Source: Chthoniobacterales bacterium (GTDB lineage Bacteria > Verrucomicrobiota > Verrucomicrobiia > Chthoniobacterales > UBA10450). From it: a DNA stretch of 19,440 bases. The notes under the pieces were generated by a model. It did not search any database. It saw nothing but the letters and a program-made list of their open reading frames with translations, and was not told the DNA's origin. Every line of letters starts with the position of its first letter. Within the stretch, counting starts at the first letter, position 1. Below, one piece after another: positions 14,512 to 19,440 of this stretch. The stretch spans positions 1-19,440 of the forward strand of contig JACCZO010000491.1 of the NCBI GenBank assembly GCA_013695925.1, read 5' to 3'. The translations under genes were made by a program, and so were the position numbers.

Positions 14512-15230
14512 TTACTCGAGCGTCTGAAGCGTGACCTGATTGCCGTGGCCAGACAACCGAGTCCGTAGCGCAGGCTGGCCGCGAATCCGATCGAAGAAGC
14601 CTCCGGAAAGTATTTCGCCGGACAACTAATCTCGCCGATCGGGCACCCGAGGGAGATGACTTGGACGAGGATTTGATTATCGAAAATGAAATCGTCCGAG
14701 TTTTCTTCGAAGGGCAACCGCTCAAGCAGGGCGCGGGAAAAGGCGCGATAACCAGTGTGATATTCCGAGAGCTTGGCTCCGAGCAGAAGATTTTCGACCA
14801 AGGTCAGGAACCGGTTTGAGACATATTTCCACAACGGCATCCCGCCCCGCAGCGCGCCGCCGCCGAGAATACGGGAGCCGAGGACACAGGGATAAAGCCC
14901 GCTCGTCACGAGCGAGGCCATCGCGGGAATGAGGGCGGGAGTGTACTGATAATCGGGATGAATCATGATCACCACGTCGGCCCCGGCGGCGAGGGCCAGG
15001 CGGTAACAAGTCTTCTGATTGGCGCCATAGCCGCGGTTCTGCGAGTGCACCTCCACCTCAACGTCAGGCAGAGCGCGCGCCATCGCCGCCGTCTCGTCCT
15101 TGCTCGCGTCGTCCACCAAAATGACGCGATCGACGATCCCATGCGCAACGACTTCATCGTAGGTCTGGCGCAAGGTCCGAGCCGCATTGTAGGCCGGCAT
15201 CACGACGACGATTTTCTGGCCGTGGAGCAT
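14508..15230 (-). CDS. Family 2 glycosyltransferase (dolichol/polyprenyl-phosphate-sugar synthase type)
   Basis: 240 residues. The N-terminal GT-A fold is evident: VVVMPAYNAARTL, the nucleotide-binding VILVDDASKDET (Asp40, Asp41), HSQNRGYGANQKTCY and the metal-binding MIHPDYQYTP (Asp93). GSRILGGGALRGGMPLWKY, then KLSEYHTGYRAFSRALLE and PAKYFPEASSI, match the DPM1/polyprenyl-phosphate glycosyltransferase branch. It probably transfers a sugar from a nucleotide donor to a polyprenyl phosphate at the cytoplasmic face of the membrane. No long C-terminal membrane domain is present. It begins three bases after the mutY stop and overlaps the start of the membrane/TPR gene by ATGA, so the three are co-transcribed. 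The sugar is not identifiable from sequence. Confidence 0.92.
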   Translation of the reverse strand: MLHGQKIVVVMPAYNAARTLRQTYDEVVAHGIVDRVILVDDASKDETAAMARALPDVEVEVHSQNRGYGANQKTCYRLALAAGADVVIMIHPDYQYTPALIPAMASLVTSGLYPCVLGSRILGGGALRGGMPLWKYVSNRFLTLVENLLLGAKLSEYHTGYRAFSRALLERLPFEENSDDFIFDNQILVQVISLGCPIGEISCPAKYFPEASSIGFAASLRYGLGCLATAIRSRFRRSSK

Positions 15231-15233
15231 GCC

Positions 15234-16268
15234 TTAGTTCGGTAACAGGGTGTGACCCGGCTCCGCCACGGAAAGCAGGAGCGCGAGCGCGCGGCGATGA
15301 GGCGACGGGAGGGGGAGGCTCGCCAGCGCCTGGCGGGAAAACCAGCGCCGCTTATCGTTAGGCCGTTTCGCTTTCCGACTGGCGAAGACGGCGAGCGTGA
15401 CGCGATGATGAGTGAATGGAAAATCGATTTTCAAAAGTGGCTCTTCTTTCGGGCTTCGGGCGAGACGAGGCAAGATCCACATCCCGCGCCAGCGGTCGCT
15501 CGATTGCTCGAGCAGGACACGATTCCGGCGCTGGGCGAATGTGTGCGGCTCGAAGAGCTGAATGGTGCGCGGCCGTTTTCGTTTGATCGGGAGCAGCTCA
15601 GGCTGCACCGCGTGGCAGAATTGGCGCAGCGGGCATTGGCCGCAACGCGGCCGGCGCGGCACGCACACCAGAGCGCCGAGGTCCATCAGGGCGGAATTGT
15701 GTTCCCGGGCGCCTTTTCGAGGCAGGAGCGCCGTCGCGGTCTGCCAGAGATGTGCCTGGCCGGTGCTGGAATCGATCGGCGCCCGCCAATTCGTTAGGCG
15801 CGCAATCACCCGGCCGATATTGGCCTCGACGATCGGCTCGGGCAGGTCGAAAGCAAAACTGGCGATCGCTCCCGCGGTGTAGCGACCCACGCCGGGCAGT
15901 CGCGCGATGCTGGCCGTCGCTGGCGGGAGCTGGCCGCCGAAGTTTTCCCTAACGAATCGAGCGGCGGCGTGGAGATTGCGGGCCCGCGCATAATAACCGA
16001 GCCCCTGCCAGGCGTGAAGGACGTCCGACTCTTTGGCGCCGTCGAGCGCGGTGAAGTCCGGGAAGCGCGCGAGCCAGCGCTCGTAATACGGAGCCACCGT
16101 CGCCACCTGGGTCTGCTGGAGCATGAATTCCGAGACCAGGATGGCATAGGGATCGCGGGTGCGACGCCAAGGCAGGTCGCGGCCCCGGAGCCGGAACCAG
16201 CGCCGCAGGCAGCGGCAGATTTGGCGGTCGTCCAAGGGTCTGGCGGAAGATTCAGCGGATGCGGACAT
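15234..16268 (-). CDS. mutY: A/G-specific adenine DNA glycosylase (MutY)
   Basis: 344 residues. MutY removes adenine mispaired with 8-oxoguanine. The HhH-GPD core is clear: SEFMLQQTQVATVAPYYERW with catalytic Glu47, AWQGLGYYARARNLH (Tyr92), LPGVGRYTAGAIASFAFDLP, and a four-cysteine Fe-S cluster loop CVPRRPRCGQCPLRQFC with spacing 6-2-5. The C-terminus has a NUDIX-like domain (RNRVLLEQSSDRWRGMWILP). The residue equivalent to the catalytic aspartate (E. coli Asp138) is Glu148, in IVEANIGRV instead of DGNxxRV. The gene overlaps the end of sdpI by 17 bases. It holds three CGTTAGG motif copies (15356, 15792, 15948). Confidence 0.95.
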   Translation of the reverse strand: MSASAESSARPLDDRQICRCLRRWFRLRGRDLPWRRTRDPYAILVSEFMLQQTQVATVAPYYERWLARFPDFTALDGAKESDVLHAWQGLGYYARARNLHAAARFVRENFGGQLPPATASIARLPGVGRYTAGAIASFAFDLPEPIVEANIGRVIARLTNWRAPIDSSTGQAHLWQTATALLPRKGAREHNSALMDLGALVCVPRRPRCGQCPLRQFCHAVQPELLPIKRKRPRTIQLFEPHTFAQRRNRVLLEQSSDRWRGMWILPRLARSPKEEPLLKIDFPFTHHRVTLAVFASRKAKRPNDKRRWFSRQALASLPLPSPHRRALALLLSVAEPGHTLLPN

Positions 16269-16914
16269 GCGTCCGGGAATGATGCCACGAGTAGATGAAT
16301 CCCCAAGCGGCTAGCGTGAGAATCGACCCGATAAAGAGCAGACCAAAGGCGGATTCGCTGAGCAGTGCCTGCGCAAGGAGCAGAACGAGCCCCCCGAAAA
16401 ACATCAGGCGCCCGCCCAGCCGATGGGTGGCACGCCAGGTCTCGGGGTTCTCCAGGGTCCAGGGCGTGCGAATGCCGACGAAGTAGTTCGGCCGCAAATT
16501 GCCGAGATAATTTCCCAGGATAACAAAGAAGAGAAGGAGGCAGGTCATCATGATCCGGCCGGCGGCGACGTTTCTGCCTAACGAGGTCGCCATTTGCACA
16601 AGAAAGATTGCATCAAGCAGGACGAGTGTCGCGAGCCGCACAATCGGCATCACGGCCGGCATCAGGCCTTCTTCACCGGGCGTGCGGCGCAGTTTCGGGT
16701 CGAACCAGGGCAGAATGTGAAGGAGCGCCGTAATGCCGAGAGCAGTCAGCGGGAGGATGAGAATCCCGGGCACCTTCGACATCCAGCCATCGATCTGGCC
16801 ACGGAGATCCCAGTGCGTGGGGACCCGGGCGGGCAGATCGTTCCAGTAAAGCGCGAGCGCGATTAAGGGCGCCGCGAGCAAGACAACTTCCAGCCAAACA
16901 AGTTTCGTTTTCAT
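16252..16914 (-). CDS. sdpI: SdpI-family membrane protein (immunity/signal sensor)
   Basis: 220 residues with about six membrane helices. The N-terminal DUF1648 segment has the typical DLPARVPTHWDLRGQIDGW, and the C-terminal SdpI segment has NYLGNLRPNYFVGIRTPWTL followed by ENPETWRATHRLGGRLMF, near-consensus for the family. In Bacillus subtilis SdpI protects against the SdpC toxin and sequesters the SdpR repressor at the membrane. Here it is preceded by an SdpR-like gene whose stop overlaps its ATG (ATGA at 16911-16914), the same pairing as in Bacillus. No SdpC-like toxin gene is in the window. An orphan immunity/signalling role is likely; the ligand is unknown. Confidence 0.92.
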   Translation of the reverse strand: MKTKLVWLEVVLLAAPLIALALYWNDLPARVPTHWDLRGQIDGWMSKVPGILILPLTALGITALLHILPWFDPKLRRTPGEEGLMPAVMPIVRLATLVLLDAIFLVQMATSLGRNVAAGRIMMTCLLLFFVILGNYLGNLRPNYFVGIRTPWTLENPETWRATHRLGGRLMFFGGLVLLLAQALLSESAFGLLFIGSILTLAAWGFIYSWHHSRTHVRIR

Positions 16915-17180
16915 TTTCGTTTTCCTTTCTTGAGCAGGTCGAGGATCCAGCCTAACGAATCGTCGAGGACCGTGGTTTCGAGCGAGTAAGTGACGAACTG
17001 GCCTTTCTTCCGGGAGGAGACGAGCTGGGCGTGACGCAAAAGATCGAGGTGATAGGAAATGCTTGGGGCGGTCATGGAAAAGGCCTCGGCGATCTGGCCG
17101 GCGGTCAGATCGCGTTCCTTGAGCATCTCGAGGATGCGGCGGCGGGTGGGATCGCGGAGAGCTTTAAAGAGAAGATTCAA
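16911..17180 (-). CDS. sdpR: ArsR-family transcriptional repressor (SdpR-like)
   Basis: 89 residues from a TTG at 17178-17180, giving MNLLFKALRDPTRRRILEML, which lines up with the start and length of B. subtilis SdpR. A TTG at 17216 would add 12 residues encoded by very AT-rich DNA that looks like the promoter. The winged helix-turn-helix is clear (LTAGQIAEAFSMTAPSISYH, then LDLLRHAQLVSSRKKGQFVTYS), and the C-terminus TTVLDDSLGWILDLL closely follows SdpR. Metal-binding cysteines are absent, as in SdpR. It probably represses its own operon with sdpI and is released when SdpI binds it at the membrane. This control model is borrowed from Bacillus. A TCGTTAGGC copy codes Ser-Leu-Gly in the C-terminus. 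Confidence 0.92.
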   Translation of the reverse strand: MNLLFKALRDPTRRRILEMLKERDLTAGQIAEAFSMTAPSISYHLDLLRHAQLVSSRKKGQFVTYSLETTVLDDSLGWILDLLKKGKRK

Positions 17181-17187
17181 TAACTGT

Positions 17188-17216
17188 ATAATTAGTGAAA
17201 TATCTAAATACGTCAA
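17188..17216 (-). promoter_or_regulatory. Probable sdpRI promoter/operator
   Basis: On the minus strand TTGACG (17211-17216) is followed after exactly 17 bases by AATTAT (17188-17193), a fair -35/-10 pair in an island far more AT-rich than its surroundings. The -10 box ends seven bases before the proposed TTG start, so transcription may begin at or next to the start codon (leaderless). An SdpR-type autorepressor would be expected to bind here. The element is inferred from sequence only. Confidence 0.45.
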
Positions 17217-17954
17217 ATCGGTTTTGATTTTTTTTTAATACCTTTGTTTTCTCGTGGGCCGAGGAGGCGACTTCGATTAGCCGAGCATTTGAGGGTGGCA
17301 GGCGAGACGAGGGTGATTGGGCACCAGGATCGTGGGCGAGTGTTTTCCCTCGGAGGCTGTGTGACCGCGCCGGCGGTGCGGCCTGGCTCAAGCGCGCCGC
17401 CGGGGCGAGAACGCCCGGGCTCGACTCCTAATCGGCTGCGCAGACTGCTTTCGAGTTGCTTGGTTGCAACTTTCGCGGTTCGCGCGCCGTGGCCACGCAT
17501 CGCAGGATGCGCTCCGCCCAAACCGCAGGTCATCGTGCGTGGCCTCGGACCCTCTCTGGCCGATCGGCGGCAACGAGCCGACTGTCCGCTCTCCTCCTGT
17601 AGCGGCGGTCGGCAGCTGTAGCGGCGGTCTGTGACGCCGACGCAGCGCGTGAGATTATGCGAGCATCTCGCTATGCTTCCGCGAGGACGCTCGTTGACCC
17701 GCAACGCTGGCGGGCCGCCCAATCGTGCGACAGAGCCATGTCTTGGCGATAACGCGGAACGAAACGTCTCTACAGGTCGAGAATCCATTGCAAACCTTGA
17801 TCATGCTGACCGCTTCACCAAGGCGCACGCTTCCCTCGTCGAAGAAAACAACGGCTCCCCCTTCGGGTCGAATTGATCTTGGTAGCGCCAACCTTCACCC
17901 GACAAAATTCTCGCCTCCGCTCGCGAGCGATGATCTCGTTGAGATCCGACCGCC
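17217..17954. other. Non-coding stretch with inverted repeats; no convincing gene
   Basis: About 740 bases between divergent sdpR and rnhC. Open frames exist on both strands, but their translations are Arg/Pro/Ser-rich and low in family-like features. Contents: GC-rich inverted segments, including CCGGCGG (17370-17376) with CCGCCGG (17397-17403) and a hairpin GCCGGGGCG/CGCCCGGGC with loop AGAA (17399-17420); two copies of CTGTAGCGGCGGTC; and, on the plus strand at about 17530-17565, a frame reading QVIVRGLGPSLA. That peptide resembles a motif I recall from large Verrucomicrobiota surface proteins and may be a gene remnant. It has no copy of the CGTTAGG motif. I read it as repeat-laden intergenic DNA. 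Confidence 0.6.
17597..17629. repeat. Two direct copies of CTGTAGCGGCGGTC
   Basis: Identical 14-base copies at 17597-17610 and 17616-17629, start-to-start distance 19. The second is followed by TGTGACGCCGAC, giving an imperfect palindrome (GCGGCG with CGCCG). The unit resembles the left side of the palindrome within gcvT (CTGTAGCCGGGGTC at 3309-3322), suggesting one dispersed repeat family. Confidence 0.7.
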
Positions 17955-18917
17955 ATGCCCGCGCCACCATTGACCACCTACACTGCCCCCCTCTCCGGCG
18001 AGCAGGTTACGGCCCTCCGAAAATTGCTCGAGAGCTCCGGCTTCGAATTTTCGTCGAAGCCATACACGATCTATTTCGCCCAGAAGAACAAGCTAAGCGT
18101 CGCGGTCTATGAGAAAGGGCCGAAGGTGCTCCTGCAAGGCAAGGGGATCGACGATTTCGTTAGTTTCGAGTTGGAGCCGAAGATCCTCGGCGAAGCGCGA
18201 CTGGGCTACGAGGAAGTGCATTCGCCGGAAATGTTCGAACCGCATTTCGGGATCGACGAAAGCGGCAAGGGCGACTTTTTTGGCCCGCTCGTGATCGCGG
18301 GGACATTCACCGATGGCGCGATTGCGCGCACTTTTCTGGAGAACGGAATCCAGGACAGCAAACGAATCGGATCGGACGCAAAGATTCGTGCTCTCGCGAA
18401 AATGATCCGGCAAACGCCGGGCATCGCGCTCGACGTGGTGCAGATCGGACCGGAGCGCTACAACGATCTCTACGAAAAGTTTGGTAATCTGAACAGCCTC
18501 CTCGGCTGGGGCCACGCCCGTGTGATCGAGAACCTGCTCGCGCAAAAGCCCGATTGTCCGCGCGCGCTCTCCGACAAATTTGCCGACGCGCGCGTGATCG
18601 AAAAGGCCCTCCTCCAGCATGGCCAGCACATTCATCTCGAACAGCGGACCAAGGCCGAATCGGATTTCGCCGTGGCGGCGGCCTCGATCCTGGCTCGCGA
18701 ATCGTTTATCGATTGGCTCGAACGCAATGGGAAGCGGATCGGACTGACGTTAGGCCGCGGCGTTTCGGCCACGATCAAGGAAACTGCCCGCAAGATCGTG
18801 GCCAGCGAGGGACCGGAAGGGCTGCGCCGTTTCGCCAAGGTCCATTTCCGGACCGCGCATGAGATCGCGCCGGATCATTTCGCCGCGCCCGCCCCGCAGC
18901 GCGAGTGGCGAAAATAG
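17955..18917 (+). CDS. rnhC: Ribonuclease HIII
   Basis: 320 residues, typical for RNase HIII, which cleaves the RNA strand of RNA/DNA hybrids. The N-terminal 85 residues form the TBP-like substrate-binding domain that separates HIII from HII (YTIYFAQKNKLSVAVYEKGP, KVLLQGKGIDDFVSFELEP). The catalytic domain starts at HFGIDESGKGDFFGPLVIAG, with Asp101 and Glu102 as the characteristic DE pair, followed by GIQDSKRIGSD and ALSDKFADARVIE, and later KAESDFAVAAASILARESFI. The start ATG follows the sequence GAGATCCGACCGCC, a weak ribosome site. It stands alone on the plus strand, divergent from sdpR. A CGTTAGGC copy codes Leu-Gly near the C-terminus. Confidence 0.97.
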   Translation: MPAPPLTTYTAPLSGEQVTALRKLLESSGFEFSSKPYTIYFAQKNKLSVAVYEKGPKVLLQGKGIDDFVSFELEPKILGEARLGYEEVHSPEMFEPHFGIDESGKGDFFGPLVIAGTFTDGAIARTFLENGIQDSKRIGSDAKIRALAKMIRQTPGIALDVVQIGPERYNDLYEKFGNLNSLLGWGHARVIENLLAQKPDCPRALSDKFADARVIEKALLQHGQHIHLEQRTKAESDFAVAAASILARESFIDWLERNGKRIGLTLGRGVSATIKETARKIVASEGPEGLRRFAKVHFRTAHEIAPDHFAAPAPQREWRK

Positions 18918-19022
18918 CCGCATTCAAACTGGCTCGATAAATAGAACGGAAGCAATTGGGAGGCTGCCTCGGCCATCCTAGATTTTCATGCCTATCCCCT
19001 GCCCGCCAGTTTCTCAGCGCCT

Positions 19023-19072
19023 GTGTCGATAGCCAGCTCTGACCCCGACTAATGACTCTCGCCTAATGACTA
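19023..19072. repeat. REP-like repeat debris
   Basis: The stretch reads GTGTCGATAGCCAGCTCTGA then CCCC, i.e. GGGGTCAGAGCTGG on the other strand, followed by CTAATGACT twice (19049-19057 and 19063-19071, 14 bases apart). GGGGTCAG also appears in the tandem repeat at the right edge. I associate such sequences with REP elements mobilised by RAYT (Y1-type) transposases in Verrucomicrobiota, but no transposase is present in the window. Confidence 0.45.
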
Positions 19073-19095
19073 TTGCGATCTGACATCAAACGTAA

Positions 19096-19440
19096 CCAAA
19101 CGCGTCAACTGGCTGGGGGAGACTGGTTTTTTATACTTTTGACAATCTCAACCGCATTTCCGCGCGCGACATCAACCTTCCGGCCACGCCCGGCTGGTCG
19201 AAGGAACACTACGCCTACGACGCGATGAACCGGCTGACGAGCACCTTGCGCGACGAGGACACGCAGACGAATAAAACCGATGCGTTCACCTACTTCCTGG
19301 ACGGGGAAATGAAGACCGCCTCCTACGGGAAAACCGCCCGGAGTGTGACTTACACGCTCGACCTGGCCGGCAATCGCACCAATGTCCTGGACGCGGGTGG
19401 GGTTCCTGGGGTCAGATGGTGTGGGGTTCCTGGGGTCAGT
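19096..19440 (+). pseudogene. RHS/YD-repeat protein fragment, truncated at both ends
   Basis: The frame is open from a TAA at 19093-19095 to the window edge and has no convincing start codon or ribosome site. It encodes FYTFDNLNRISARDINLP, then HYAYDAMNRLTSTLRDED and, further on, TYTLDLAGNRTNVLDAGG. The YD-type repeats (YTFDNLNRI, YAYDAMNRL, YTLDLAGNRT) are typical of RHS/wall-associated proteins, large secreted or toxin-delivering beta-cage proteins. The similarity ends abruptly at 19397, where a tandem repeat coding GVPGV begins. The missing 5' end and repeats on both sides suggest a gene scrap moved or cut by a repeat element. Continuation beyond the window is possible. Confidence 0.7.
19397..19439. 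repeat. Tandem repeat GTGGGGTTCCTGGGGTCAG at window edge
   Basis: Two identical 19-base copies at 19397-19415 and 19421-19439 with a 24-base period, probably continuing outside the window. The period keeps the RHS reading frame open but codes for a Gly-Val-Pro-Gly-Val pattern unlike YD repeats. The GGGGTCAG end matches the reverse complement of the repeat at 19034-19046. Confidence 0.8.

Larger units (their letters stand above)
202..18755. repeat. Dispersed TCGTTAGGC nonamer family (21 core copies)
   Basis: Core CGTTAGG on the plus strand begins at 202, 2707, 4966, 5711, 9668, 10603, 11490, 11715, 12990, 15356, 15792 and 18748. Core CCTAACG, the reverse complement, begins at 574, 3044, 5555, 6975, 10178, 11312, 15948, 16577 and 16951. 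Sixteen extend to the octamer CGTTAGGC and fourteen to TCGTTAGGC. One-base-off forms (GCCTAACA, CCTAACA, GGTTAGG, CCTAACC) occur at 7136, 8161, 12227, 7815 and 9075. Copies lie in genes, at gene ends and in one intergenic hairpin. Counting was done by eye. The function is unknown; candidates are a DNA-uptake signal, a recombination hotspot or a protein-binding site. Confidence 0.85.

Noticed and set aside
12053..15870. GCGATCG-type words as a second dispersed motif (HIP1-like)
   Set aside because: They are frequent by eye, but their flanks vary and the composition is close to the genome average, so enrichment is not obvious without counting.
17213..17788. A 191-codon minus-strand open frame in the gap before rnhC
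   Set aside because: Translation is Arg/Pro/Ser/Gly-rich without motifs, covers GC-rich hairpins and direct repeats, and overlaps the AT-rich sdpR promoter; I treat it as non-coding.
17655..17891. A 78-codon minus-strand frame with a reasonable start (MALPRSIRPEGGAVVFFDEG)
   Set aside because: No ribosome site, no recognised motif, and it enters the repeat-containing region; support is too weak to call a gene.
1..19440. CRISPR arrays or phage/integrase modules
   Set aside because: No regularly spaced direct repeats with unique spacers, and no integrase, terminase, Cas or transposase coding sequence was found.

Overview
The window looks like chromosomal DNA of a GC-rich, diderm bacterium, most likely a soil Verrucomicrobiota (Spartobacteria/Chthoniobacterales type). 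That placement is inferred from gene style and from intergenic repeats resembling ones I associate with that phylum (CTGTAGCCGGGGTC-type and CTGTAGCGGCGGTC-type palindromes, CTCGTG/GAGCAC hexamer arrays, REP-like GGGGTCAG ends). It was not tested by a search.

Layout from left to right. 1-904: a minus-strand run of small poorly known genes (a secreted protein, a 44-aa protein, a two-helix membrane protein), two of which show apparent frameshifts. 983-2137: a plus-strand protein joining an anti-sigma-like N-terminus to a PAS domain, tail-to-tail with an ECF sigma factor. 2234-3729: gcvT-gcvH of the glycine cleavage system. 3840-5513: a plus-strand rhomboid/derlin-like membrane protein and coproheme decarboxylase ChdC (HemQ). 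5604-5688: tRNA-Ser(GGA). 5703-9066: minus-strand suhB-like phosphatase, ispF, cysS and a left-handed beta-helix transferase. 9213-9305: a 30-aa Lys/Ala-rich protein ending in a textbook intrinsic terminator. 9386-17180: a long, tightly packed minus-strand run of sdpR, sdpI, mutY, a GT2 glycosyltransferase, a membrane/TPR protein, yicC, gmk, coaC and coaB, mostly with overlaps or gaps of a few bases. 17181-17954: a 774-base stretch without a convincing gene, rich in inverted repeats. 17955-18917: RNase HIII. 18918-19440: repeat debris and a fragment of an RHS/YD-repeat protein that runs off the window.

Most genes are housekeeping: one-carbon metabolism, heme, isoprenoid, CoA, GMP, tRNA charging and DNA repair. 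The most striking signal is not a gene. The nonamer TCGTTAGGC (core CGTTAGG) is scattered through the window in both orientations: 21 core copies, 16 copies of the octamer CGTTAGGC and 14 full nonamers by eye, where about 2.4, 0.6 and 0.15 would be expected for uniform random sequence. Inside genes it is read in different frames as different peptides (Ser-Leu-Gly, Pro-Asn-Asp, Leu-Thr-Asn), and it also occurs at gene ends and in a hairpin loop. This points to a DNA-level function such as an uptake, recombination or protein-binding signal. The next most interesting are the PAS/anti-sigma fusion beside its sigma factor and the mini histone-like gene.
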